The notes: generated by a model from the sequence alone, not told the origin. 52,065 bases of DNA from an uncultured Bacteroidota bacterium (GCA_902546095.1 CACCIQ010000006.1:1-52065); one strand, 5' to 3'; counted from the stretch's first letter, positions 35,594-44,057 are shown. Numbers and translations: made by a program.

Positions 35594-38200
35594 CTATTGT
35601 TTTAGGCTTTCTTTTTTTAATTCAGTTATCTCTTTTTTCAATCTATCAATTTCAGCTGATAATTCTTGAACAGCCTTGATTAATGGGACAACTAATTTAG
35701 GATAACTTAGAGTTTTAACCTCCTCCGAATTATGATTCTTAAAAGAACTTATCAAAAATAAAGAACCAACCTCCAAAGATTCTACTTCTTGAGCAATTAA
35801 GCCCATATCAGCTCTACCGCCATCAATCCAGTTATAAGTAACTGGATTTAATTGATTAATAAAAGAAAGACCAAATCTATTACTTAGAGGAGCAATAGCT
35901 TGTTTTAATCTCATATCGGAGCCAGTAAAACCTTGAGCAGTAACAGTGGCATTTGTACCATCACCAACAATCAATGTGTTTATTTCTGAATTTCCTGAGG
36001 CTGCTCCAATTTGTGCAGTATTATTTGCTGTTGCAATTGCTGATCTACCAATAGCAATTCTATGAGAACCGCCAGCAGCGTTAGCGTCAGCACCAGCTCC
36101 AATAATTGTATTATTATTACCCCCTCCTATAAGATCACCTGCATTATATCCCAAAGCGACATTCCAACTTCCTGATGTCAAAGCTCCTCCAGCATTTTTA
36201 CCCACAACAGCATTATAATTTCCTTCTCCCATTGCATCAGCAGCTTTATAACCTATCGCAACATTTTCTTTTGCTCCTTTTGCTCCTTTCATAGCATCAA
36301 AACCAATTGCTACATTAGAATCAGCATGATTATTGGCTGTTGCATTATTTGCTGTACCATTTGAGGATGCTCCTCTCAATGCCATATAACCAATTGCAAC
36401 ATTACTGTGACCAGATTTCATATATGCACCAGAGAGGGAACCAAGGGTTGTATTGTAATAACCCGATTCATTTAATCTTTGAGATTCTCTTCCAATTGCA
36501 GTATTGTTCGTTCCGGAGTTATTATTTACACTTGTATCTTTATTATTCACGGAAAGAGCTAAATAACCAACTGCAGTATTGCTTCCACCAGTTGCTGAAG
36601 TTTCCAATGCTTTACTTCCTATTGCTAGATTATATAAACCTGCTGCTGAGGTTTTTAAAGCATTCCATCCTATAGCTATATTATTACTTCCTGTAGTTAT
36701 TCCAAGTGCAGCATTCTGACCTATTGCTACATTATAATCGCCCGTTGTTAAAGCCTCAAGCGCAGTTCTACCAACACCTATATTTGAAGTAGCTTTGTTG
36801 TTTCCAGCCTCTACAAAACCTGAAATAACACCATTACCTAGGTGAACAGAATTATTTTTAATATAAACATCATCAAGCTCACTTAACTGAGCTGCAATTG
36901 CACCATCATTGTCTGAATATGTAGCTAACAAATTTAACTGCGCAGCAGTTGCCTCAACTAATACTCCTCCCAATTTTAATCCATTAGTACCATCATGTGA
37001 TGCAACATCCAAATCATTTGTTCCATCTGAAACTGTTACATCTCCTGAAATAGTTGCAGAAGCAAATGTTACATCACTGGTTGTCGCAACTGCTTGACCG
37101 ATTGAGACTTCACCATTAGTGACCGTTACACCTGTACCAGCAGTTACTGTTGCATCCGAACCAGCTGCACCATCTGTTCCATCTTCACCTTTATCTCCTT
37201 TAGCTCCCCTTAAATCACCAGTGACAAAACCTAAGTTATCATCGCTTGTAAATGTTACTTTTCCAGTTGATGAATCATATGAACCACCTGTAAAACCTTT
37301 ACCAGTTGCACCAGTTGCACCAGTTGCACCTGCAGTGTTATCGACAAAAGTCAATGTACCTGAACCATCAGTTGAAAGGACCTGACCAGCTGTACCATCG
37401 CTTGTGACTGATAATTTTGCGATTGTAACAGCATTATCAGCAATATCAACAGTTCCTACACCACCATCAAGAATAAAGTCACTTGTAATACTTCCGGTTG
37501 TTATATTTGCAGCCGATCCTGGTGTACCTTGTTCACCTTTTTCTCCTTGGTCACCTTTATCTCCTTTAGCTCCCCTTAAATCACCAGTGACAAAACCTAA
37601 GTTATCATCGCTTGTAAATGTTACTTTTCCAGTTGATGAATCATATGAACCACCTGTAAAACCTTTACCAGCTGCTCCAGCTGCTCCAGCTGCTCCAGCT
37701 GCTCCAGCTGCTCCAGCTGCTCCATCCTCACCCTTATCTCCTTTATCACCCTTATCTCCTTTATCCCCTTTGTCGCCTTTATCACCTTTTGGGCCTTGTG
37801 ATCCAACCGCACTTGTGGATACATCACCTGCAAATAATGCATAAGGAACACTGAGTAATTTACTTTCGGTGGAAATTGTCAGTCCCTTCGCAGTAGTGAT
37901 TGTTACCTCCATAGAATGAGATGAGCTACCCCAATCAATACTTGAAAATGAGGTAGCATTTTTTGATCCAACATCAACGCTAACTAATCCATTAGAACTC
38001 GAGACTACAGAATGATTTTCGCTGTAAACAGTTCCTGTAGAACTCATAATTTTAATATCAACAGTTACCTGTTGATTTATTACAAGTTTTCCTGTATTAT
38101 CTCTAATAACACTTTGATATGAGAATTCTTGCGGAACTTGAGAATATATAATGGTAGATATTAACAATGCAAAAATGGTAAGTAAAAAAGATTTTTTCAT
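35594..38200 (-). CDS. Collagen-like, YadA-head-like fibre protein with S74 chaperone domain
   Basis: An 868-residue surface or fibre protein. Order of parts: signal peptide (1-20); a globular N-terminal domain (about 21-130); Gly-X-Y stretches at about 133-180 (GDK and GAA triplets), 210-228, 291-300 and 332-347; about 15 head-like repeats (motif NxAIGxxAxxxxxxGxxN, about residues 470-750); then an S74 intramolecular chaperone starting near S761 (SDMRLKQAIAPL) with NPVTYNW and GLIAQEVE; and a heptad helix at the end. In phage tailspikes the S74 domain helps trimerise the fibre and cuts itself off before this serine. This suggests a trimer. No T9SS sorting tail is present, so the export route is open. 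It lies 7 bp from the small T9SS protein and 26 bp from porV. Confidence 0.9.
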   Translation of the reverse strand: MKKSFLLTIFALLISTIIYSQVPQEFSYQSVIRDNTGKLVINQQVTVDIKIMSSTGTVYSENHSVVSSSNGLVSVDVGSKNATSFSSIDWGSSSHSMEVTITTAKGLTISTESKLLSVPYALFAGDVSTSAVGSQGPKGDKGDKGDKGDKGDKGDKGEDGAAGAAGAAGAAGAAGAAGKGFTGGSYDSSTGKVTFTSDDNLGFVTGDLRGAKGDKGDQGEKGEQGTPGSAANITTGSITSDFILDGGVGTVDIADNAVTIAKLSVTSDGTAGQVLSTDGSGTLTFVDNTAGATGATGATGKGFTGGSYDSSTGKVTFTSDDNLGFVTGDLRGAKGDKGEDGTDGAAGSDATVTAGTGVTVTNGEVSIGQAVATTSDVTFASATISGDVTVSDGTNDLDVASHDGTNGLKLGGVLVEATAAQLNLLATYSDNDGAIAAQLSELDDVYIKNNSVHLGNGVISGFVEAGNNKATSNIGVGRTALEALTTGDYNVAIGQNAALGITTGSNNIAIGWNALKTSAAGLYNLAIGSKALETSATGGSNTAVGYLALSVNNKDTSVNNNSGTNNTAIGRESQRLNESGYYNTTLGSLSGAYMKSGHSNVAIGYMALRGASSNGTANNATANNHADSNVAIGFDAMKGAKGAKENVAIGYKAADAMGEGNYNAVVGKNAGGALTSGSWNVALGYNAGDLIGGGNNNTIIGAGADANAAGGSHRIAIGRSAIATANNTAQIGAASGNSEINTLIVGDGTNATVTAQGFTGSDMRLKQAIAPLSNRFGLSFINQLNPVTYNWIDGGRADMGLIAQEVESLEVGSLFLISSFKNHNSEEVKTLSYPKLVVPLIKAVQELSAEIDRLKKEITELKKESLKQ
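37185..37305. repeat. 121-bp direct repeat, copy A (inside fibre gene)
   Basis: Identical base for base to 37551-37671, an offset of 366 bp (122 codons). It encodes a Gly-X-Y hinge segment (GKGFTGGSYDSSTGK through VTGDLRGAKGDKG, read on the minus strand). The whole unit including the sequence between the copies could be lost or duplicated by recombination in frame. Confidence 0.95.
37301..37327. repeat. 9-bp tandem repeat, three copies
   Basis: Three perfect units of accagttgc, encoding the Gly-Ala-Thr triplets of the fibre gene on the minus strand (residues 291-300). Length changes by 9 bp would keep the frame. Confidence 0.85.
37551..37671. repeat. 121-bp direct repeat, copy B (inside fibre gene)
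   Basis: Second perfect copy of the repeat at 37185-37305. It encodes residues around 177-217 of the fibre protein, and borders directly on the six-unit 9-bp repeat. Confidence 0.95.
37671..37724. repeat. 9-bp tandem repeat, six perfect copies
   Basis: Six perfect copies of gctgctcca, encoding the (Gly-Ala-Ala) triplets on the minus strand (about residues 160-177). A perfect short repeat in an AT-rich genome is a likely slippage site, and each step adds or removes one collagen-type triplet. Confidence 0.95.
37732..37789. repeat. Imperfect 9-bp repeat encoding Gly-Asp-Lys triplets
   Basis: About six 9-bp units with synonymous differences (variants of cccttatct / cctttatca), encoding the (GDK)n stretch at residues about 136-157 of the fibre protein. 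The base differences show that the amino-acid pattern is under selection, unlike the perfect GAA repeat beside it. Confidence 0.85.
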
Positions 38201-38207
38201 TTTAATT

Positions 38208-38684
38208 TTAATTTTTAATTATTTTAATAAGTTTTGTTTCATTCAAGTTGCTGTATAAGTAAACAAAATATACACCACTTGAAAGTGATGAAATATCAAT
38301 AGAAACCGGATTAGAATCGACCTGTCCAGTCGTTATTAATTGACCTTGAGAGGAATGAATTGAATATGAAAGACCTACAAAATCACTTGCATCTAAATCC
38401 AATTGTATGTTAAAAATGTCCTTGGTAGGATTTGGAAACACTTTTGTGGCTACATCAAAATGCAATTGTCTAACTCCTGAGTCAACAAAATAAGCTTGAT
38501 GTACTCCCTCTTTATAGTACACTCGAACGCCTGTATAATCTGAGTTTGGAGTTGCTTCTAAAAAGATTTGACCAACAGAGTAATCTATGTTCAAATCATT
38601 ATTTTTATTTGAATTACCAGACGAAACGATCACTTCTTGGCTAAAACCAACAAGAGAAACTAATATCAATAGAATATATTTCAT
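38208..38684 (-). CDS. Small T9SS-sorted exported protein (type A sorting domain)
   Basis: A 158-residue protein: a signal peptide (MKYILLILVSLVGFSQ), a short beta-type N-terminal unit of about 70 residues (SGNSNKNNDLNIDYSVGQIF to GVHQAYFVD) and a C-terminal T9SS type A sorting domain (KVFPNPTKDIFNI, then SSLSSGVYFVYLYSN, ending TKLIKIIKN). So it is a T9SS cargo with almost no passenger. The gene is 7 bp upstream of the fibre gene and in the same operon as porV, the shuttle that carries such cargo. I judge its role to be surface-related, but no enzyme activity is visible. Confidence 0.9.
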   Translation of the reverse strand: MKYILLILVSLVGFSQEVIVSSGNSNKNNDLNIDYSVGQIFLEATPNSDYTGVRVYYKEGVHQAYFVDSGVRQLHFDVATKVFPNPTKDIFNIQLDLDASDFVGLSYSIHSSQGQLITTGQVDSNPVSIDISSLSSGVYFVYLYSNLNETKLIKIIKN

Positions 38685-38908
38685 AATAAATTTTGTTCAG
38701 TATTCTTATTTACTAATCTACTACAATCGTAGTAATTTAGTTGTTGTTGTTTTATTATTTATGAATATAAAACTTATTTTTTATTATTCAATTTTAATAT
38801 ACAAAATCGTTTTCTTTTTTTGTACGGATAATCAAATAATTTAAGGCATATTTATTGTAGTTGTATGTAAAATGTTTAATAGTAATTGGTATGTAATTTT
38901 ATTTGTTA

Positions 38909-38941
38909 TTTGTAAAAGAATAAGTAATCTTCATATATTTA
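38909..38941 (+). promoter_or_regulatory. Probable promoter of gldJ
   Basis: TTTG (38909-38912), 21 bases, TATATTTA (38934-38941; one mismatch), ending 10 bp before the gldJ ATG. Elsewhere in the 267-bp gap upstream I see a small 6-bp hairpin at 38719-38734 and no ORF. Confidence 0.4.
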
Positions 38942-38951
38942 CAATCGATTT

Positions 38952-40550
38952 ATGAAAAAAACTGCCCTTTATCTTCTCATATTCTCAATTACTTTTTTAA
39001 TTTCTTGTAACAGAAATAGCTACAAGTCTGGTAAAAACGTATCTCAGGCAACTGGTTGGAAAATTAATTCTGCTGAAGGTGGTTTTAAAATAAATACCAA
39101 GTACAAAGGTCAAATCAATGCCCCGGGCATGATGTTTATTCAAGGAGGAACTTTTGTAAAAGGGAATACTAAGGATAATGTCATGCATGATTGGAATAAT
39201 ACTCCTACGCAACAGTATGTTAGATCTTTTTTCATGGACGAAACTGAAGTGACTAATGCAATGTATATTGAATACTTGTTTTGGTTAAAAAGTATGTATG
39301 GTAATGATGAACAGTTAAGAGAAATATACAATGCTGCACTTCCTGACACCCTGGTTTGGAGAAATCCATTAGGTTTCAATGAGGATATGGTTAATAACTA
39401 TTTAAGGCACCCTGCTTTTCAAAATCACCCTGTTGTAGGAGTAAGCTGGAAACAAGCTACGAATTATGCGAAATGGAGAACTCAAAGAGTTAACGTCAGA
39501 ATTCTAGCTGAAAAAGGATTTTTGAATAGAGATTCTATTTTGAACCCAAATTCAAAACTAAACTTTAATACTAGTAGATACCTGCTAGATCCAGAAAATT
39601 CATTAGGAGATAATATTGATGAATTGATAGGTGAAAAGGCTAATGTAGAGGGTGAAGAGGGATATGATTTTGCAGGAATTGAAGATGGAATTCTTTTACC
39701 TTCATACAGATTACCGACTGAAACTGAGTGGGAATATGCTGCCTTAGGCTTGGATGAACTTAGAAATGCCAATCTATACAGAGGAAAAAAGAAATTTCCG
39801 TGGGAAGGTGAATATACAAGATCACAAAGAAAAAAAACATTAGGTGATCAGTTAGCAAACTATAAGCTTGGTAAGGGTGATTATGGAGGAATAGCAGGTT
39901 GGTCTGAGACTGGATCTGGTATAACAACTTCTGTAAGATCTTACCCTCCTAATAGCTTTGGATTATATGGAATGGGTGGGAATGTTGCAGAATGGGTTGC
40001 AGATGTTTACAGACCAATAATTGATGAAGAGGCCAATGATTTTAATTATTATAGAGGAAATTTATATACAAAACCCGTTATTGATGAAAATGGACGAGTC
40101 ACTGCAGTCAATACTGAAAACTTAAGTGACCAGATTGAAAGACTCCCAAATGGAAAAATCAATTTCAAAAGTTTGCCTGGAGAATTGGTTCAAGAAAACC
40201 TAGAAGCTGATGATCTTCTAAGAACAAATTATTCAAAATCAGACAACCGAGATTTTAATGATGGTGACTCTGAATCATCAAGGTTCTTTTTCATGGGACA
40301 AGATCAGGATGAAGATATGTACAGTTCTCCCTCTGATGATCAATCCGATCCGAGTGAATTTAGATCTACCTTAATTAGCAACGATTCTAGGGTATATAAG
40401 GGCGGTTCATGGCTCGATAGGGCATATTATTTAGATCCAGCACAAAGAAGATTCTTTCCTGAATATATGACTACAAACTATATTGGCTTTAGATGTGCAA
40501 TGTCTTATCTTGGAGAATCAAGAAATGTAACCAAGCCTAAAAAAAGATAA
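38952..40550 (+). CDS. gldJ: Gliding motility lipoprotein GldJ
   Basis: Outer-membrane lipoprotein needed for gliding and T9SS function in flavobacteria; it stabilises GldK and helps form the helical track. The lipobox is FLISC (C19). A sulfatase-modifying (FGE-like) domain spans most of the protein: PGMMFIQGGTFVKGN, MHDWNNTPTQQYVRSFFMDETEVTN, YRLPTETEWEYAALG, YGMGGNVAEWVADVY and the final YKGGSWLDRAYYLDP with IGFRCAMSY. Length 532 fits GldJ. murF follows it as in Flavobacterium. The strains need not glide: many non-gliding flavobacteria retain it. Confidence 0.95.
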   Translation: MKKTALYLLIFSITFLISCNRNSYKSGKNVSQATGWKINSAEGGFKINTKYKGQINAPGMMFIQGGTFVKGNTKDNVMHDWNNTPTQQYVRSFFMDETEVTNAMYIEYLFWLKSMYGNDEQLREIYNAALPDTLVWRNPLGFNEDMVNNYLRHPAFQNHPVVGVSWKQATNYAKWRTQRVNVRILAEKGFLNRDSILNPNSKLNFNTSRYLLDPENSLGDNIDELIGEKANVEGEEGYDFAGIEDGILLPSYRLPTETEWEYAALGLDELRNANLYRGKKKFPWEGEYTRSQRKKTLGDQLANYKLGKGDYGGIAGWSETGSGITTSVRSYPPNSFGLYGMGGNVAEWVADVYRPIIDEEANDFNYYRGNLYTKPVIDENGRVTAVNTENLSDQIERLPNGKINFKSLPGELVQENLEADDLLRTNYSKSDNRDFNDGDSESSRFFFMGQDQDEDMYSSPSDDQSDPSEFRSTLISNDSRVYKGGSWLDRAYYLDPAQRRFFPEYMTTNYIGFRCAMSYLGESRNVTKPKKR

Positions 40551-40595
40551 AAATATTCTTAATTTATTTTTAACTAATCTCATTATATTTAAATA

Positions 40596-41873
40596 ATGGA
40601 TATCAAAGACTTACATAATAAGTTTTTAGAATGCAATTCGATTGTTGACATTGATTCCAGATCTATTAGAAATGGATCAATATTTTTTGGCATTAAAGGA
40701 GATAATTTTGATGGCAATCAGTTTGCTCAAGAAGCATTAAATAAAGGTGCAAGGTTTGCAGTTGTTGATTCAAATTCTTTAGATATAGATTATAGTAAAA
40801 GTTTAATAGTAAAGGATTCACTAGAAACTTTACAAAAACTTTCAACTTTTCACCGGATAAAAACTAACTCAACTGTTGTTGCATTAACAGGAAGTAATGG
40901 AAAAACAACAACTAAAGAGTTAATCGATTGTGTTTTAAGTTCAAATTTTAAAACAATTTCAACTAATGGTAATTACAACAATCACATTGGTGTTCCACTC
41001 AGCTTATTACAAATTAAAGATGATACAGAGTATTCTGTAATTGAGCTGGGTGCAAATAATTTTGGTGAAATTGATTTTTTGACCAAAATAGCAATGCCTG
41101 ACTATGGATATATTACAAATTTTGGAAAGGCCCACTTGGAGGGGTTTATTGATATTAAAGGTGTTATAAAAGCTAAAACGGAATTATATAACTGGATTAT
41201 TGAAAATAATAAAACACTTATATTAAATTTTGATGACAAACAACAAAAAAAATTTCGAAATCAAAAAAATATTTCTTTTGCATCTGAGGATGATGGAGAC
41301 TATAAATTTGAATTAATTTCTGGCAAGAAAATATCTGTTAAAAATAGAGATATTAAATATCGTTCTAATATTTACGGTGATTATAATTATTCAAATATTT
41401 GTGCTGCAATTACTATCGGCCTTCACTTTGGGATAGATTCAAGTAAAATTCAGGATGCCCTAAGTTCATTTGAACTAAAGAACAATAGATCTCAGGTAAT
41501 AGATATTAATGGAAAAGAAATAATTCTGGATGCATACAACGCAAATCCAACTAGTGTTGTTAATGCTATTGAGTCATTTTCCAACATACAAAAATCAAAA
41601 GCTGTAATTCTAGGTGACATGTTTGAATTAGGCAAAAAATCATATGATGAGCACAAAAAGATTGTTGAATTATTATCGAAGAAAAATATTAAGAGCTGTT
41701 ATTTTATCGGCGAAGATTTTTTTAAGGTAAAATCTACAAATGAATCATTCTATTTCTACAGAACTAAGGAAGAGTTTTATAATAGTAGTGATGAAATTTC
41801 TGAATCATATGTTCTAATAAAAGGCTCGAGAGGAATGAAAATGGAAGAAATTATTGAAAATAAAATAAAATGA
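40596..41873 (+). CDS. murF: UDP-MurNAc-tripeptide--D-Ala-D-Ala ligase (MurF)
   Basis: Adds D-Ala-D-Ala to the UDP-MurNAc tripeptide, the last cytoplasmic step of murein precursor synthesis. The N-terminal domain has the MurF pattern SRSIRNGSIFFGIKGDNFDG, then the P-loop LTGSNGKTTT (97-106), YNNHIGVPLSLL and the C-terminal DAYNANPTSV. 425 residues is typical. The ATG follows gldJ by 45 bp, and its TGA overlaps the amidase gene by 4 bp (ATGA). Confidence 0.96.
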   Translation: MDIKDLHNKFLECNSIVDIDSRSIRNGSIFFGIKGDNFDGNQFAQEALNKGARFAVVDSNSLDIDYSKSLIVKDSLETLQKLSTFHRIKTNSTVVALTGSNGKTTTKELIDCVLSSNFKTISTNGNYNNHIGVPLSLLQIKDDTEYSVIELGANNFGEIDFLTKIAMPDYGYITNFGKAHLEGFIDIKGVIKAKTELYNWIIENNKTLILNFDDKQQKKFRNQKNISFASEDDGDYKFELISGKKISVKNRDIKYRSNIYGDYNYSNICAAITIGLHFGIDSSKIQDALSSFELKNNRSQVIDINGKEIILDAYNANPTSVVNAIESFSNIQKSKAVILGDMFELGKKSYDEHKKIVELLSKKNIKSCYFIGEDFFKVKSTNESFYFYRTKEEFYNSSDEISESYVLIKGSRGMKMEEIIENKIK

Positions 41874-43501
41874 AAAAACAGATAACATATTTGATAGTTC
41901 TATTAATTATTGGTTGTGAGTCCAATCTTAAACAATGGATAACTTATGACGAAAAACAAGAAATTGAGGAAAACAGCAATTCAAAAATTAAAAAACTTCA
42001 ATACAAAAGAATTCAATCTATTAGCACAGATAAAAACGAACTAATTAAAGGATATGAAAAAGAAATTAATTTATTTTTAAAAAGTAAATATAATGAACTG
42101 AAACCCCTTATAATTGAAAAATCTATTCCAGAAATTCAGCAACAGATTATTGACAATAAATTTACTTATTACGATTTATCTCTATTTTATATTTCAAGAA
42201 TATATTTAATAGAATTTAACAAAGAAACCTTTTTGAATTCTGTTATCTCATTAAATAAAAATATTTTAAATGATGCAATGGAAAAAGACAAATTGGGCAA
42301 CGACAATATTTACTCAATTTTTGGTATTCCTATATTACTTAAAGATAATATAGGTTTTGAATCGCTGCCAACAACTGCAGGAGCTTACAGTCTAAAGGAT
42401 AATTACACTGAAGATGCATTTATAACAAAAAAACTAAAAAGAGAAGGAGCGATAATTCTTGGAAAAACAAACCTGAGTGAATGGGCAAATTATTTTTGTT
42501 CAGGCTGTCCAAATGGCTATACATCACTTGGTGGTCAAACCTTAAATCCTTATGGAAGGAAAATTATTGATACTGGAGGTTCAAGCTCTGGGAGTGGGGT
42601 AGCTACGGCTTCAAATTTATCTTCAGTTTCTTTAGGCTCAGAAACATCTGGATCAATACTTTCACCATCCTCTGCTAACTCATTGGTTGGTATGAAACCC
42701 ACAATTGGTAATGTGAGTAGGTCAGGGATTATACCAATTTCCTCTACTTTGGATACTGCGGGCCCAATGACAAGAAGTATTATTGATAATATAATTGTAT
42801 ACAATGCAATTAATGGGTATGATTCAGAGGACATTTACTCAAAGGACAGTCGTGATATTGACATTGAAAAGGTTTTGAATTTTGATAGTTCAAAAGTTCG
42901 ACTTGGCTACTACAAAAACTTTTATGAAAATGATTCATTGTACAAAAAAGCTGTGGACCATATTAAAGATAACAATCTAACTGCAATTGAAATAAAGACT
43001 CCTAGAGTTAATTTATCAAATTTTGTTAAAATTCTAGATGAAGACATGAGAAAAGATTTAAAAAGTTATTTATCTGTTTATGGAAATGAAAAATTAGAAG
43101 TTTCGGACATCTCATCCATAATTGAGTTTAACGATAAAGACTCAGTTGTTAGAGCACCTTATGGCCAAGGAATTTTCAAAAAAATTATTAACGACACCAT
43201 GAATAAAGCAGAATTTGATAAATTAAAAATTAGATTGATGAATGAGGGAAACAAATTTTTCAATATCCCAATAGATAAATATAACCTTGATGCAGTTATA
43301 TCATTAAATAACTACCACGCCGGTTATGCTGCTGTTGCTCACAATCCATGCTTAACAATACCTATTGGGCTTAGAAAATCAAATGAGCCAGCTGGGATTA
43401 CTTTTATTGGGAAATCATTCAGTGAACAAATGCTATACGAGATAGGATTTTACTTCGAAAAAAGTTATGAGGGAAGAGTTCCTCCAAACAATTCAAATTA
43501 A
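41870..43501 (+). CDS. Lipid-anchored amidase (amidase signature family)
   Basis: Amidase-signature hydrolase with a lipoprotein signal (lipobox LIIGC, C16), so it acts in the periplasm or at the membrane. A long N-terminal helical part (about 17-145) precedes the amidase fold. The Ser-cisSer-Lys triad is complete: K158 (PILLKDN), S238 (GGSSSGSG) and S262 (SETSGSI). It resembles the GatA fold, but secretion rules out the tRNA role. Peptide amidases of this family act outside the cell in other bacteria. The 4-bp overlap with murF suggests a link to murein, which is only an inference. The next gene is convergent with 1 bp between stops. Confidence 0.88.
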   Translation: MKKQITYLIVLLIIGCESNLKQWITYDEKQEIEENSNSKIKKLQYKRIQSISTDKNELIKGYEKEINLFLKSKYNELKPLIIEKSIPEIQQQIIDNKFTYYDLSLFYISRIYLIEFNKETFLNSVISLNKNILNDAMEKDKLGNDNIYSIFGIPILLKDNIGFESLPTTAGAYSLKDNYTEDAFITKKLKREGAIILGKTNLSEWANYFCSGCPNGYTSLGGQTLNPYGRKIIDTGGSSSGSGVATASNLSSVSLGSETSGSILSPSSANSLVGMKPTIGNVSRSGIIPISSTLDTAGPMTRSIIDNIIVYNAINGYDSEDIYSKDSRDIDIEKVLNFDSSKVRLGYYKNFYENDSLYKKAVDHIKDNNLTAIEIKTPRVNLSNFVKILDEDMRKDLKSYLSVYGNEKLEVSDISSIIEFNDKDSVVRAPYGQGIFKKIINDTMNKAEFDKLKIRLMNEGNKFFNIPIDKYNLDAVISLNNYHAGYAAVAHNPCLTIPIGLRKSNEPAGITFIGKSFSEQMLYEIGFYFEKSYEGRVPPNNSN

Positions 43502-43502
43502 T

Positions 43503-44057
43503 TTATTTTACAAGGTCAACTACCAATTCAACTTCGTCTAAAATTAATCTGTCACCAAGATTTTCAAAAAAATTTCCCGATCTGTAAGTAACATCGTACT
43601 TTGTTCTATCAAATGTCAGATTAGCAATGTAATGATCATTTTTAGGTTCTATTGTAAAATCAATAGGGTTTGTAATTCCTTTAATGGTTAGTTGGCCACT
43701 AACAAGATACTGACCATCTTTCAGTTGTGATTTTGAACTAAATTCTAGAATAGCTTCTTTGTGAGTTGAAACTCCAAAAAAATCATCGTCTCTCAAATGA
43801 TTTTCTAATCTTTCTTTACCCCTTCCCTGAATATCATCAACTGTCATAGAGTTCATATCTACAATAAACTTACCTTTAATTAAATCTTCACCATCAAAAA
43901 CTAGATTAGCTTCAGTAAAATATAATGAACCCCAATGTGAGGCATTAGTAATTTTCTTACCAGTCCATTTAATTTTACTTTTCTCTAAATCTAAATTTAG
44001 CTGTGAAAATGAAAATTGTATGAATAAGATAAATAGAGTATATAATAATTTTTTCAT
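43503..44057 (-). CDS. YceI-family periplasmic protein
   Basis: A lipocalin-like exported protein of 184 residues with signal peptide (MKKLLYTLFILFIQFSFSQ). The YceI pattern is clear: KSKIKWTGKKITNASHWGSLYF near the N-terminus, NHLRDDDFFGVSTHKEAILEF in the centre, and GQLTIKGITNPIDFTIE. Homologues bind isoprenoid or other lipids; the ligand here is unknown. It follows the amidohydrolase by 29 bp on the same strand. Confidence 0.92.
   Translation of the reverse strand: MKKLLYTLFILFIQFSFSQLNLDLEKSKIKWTGKKITNASHWGSLYFTEANLVFDGEDLIKGKFIVDMNSMTVDDIQGRGKERLENHLRDDDFFGVSTHKEAILEFSSKSQLKDGQYLVSGQLTIKGITNPIDFTIEPKNDHYIANLTFDRTKYDVTYRSGNFFENLGDRLILDEVELVVDLVK

Noticed and set aside
37671-37789. Tandem repeats considered as a CRISPR array
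   Set aside because: Units are 9 bp without spacers and lie in frame in a coding gene.
37119-37844. Long plus-strand ORFs opposite the fibre gene, rich in Pro-Leu-Ser repeats
   Set aside because: They are the reverse reading of the collagen-type repeats (GDK becomes SPL-like), have no promoter or start context, and the minus-strand gene has a signal peptide and clear domains.
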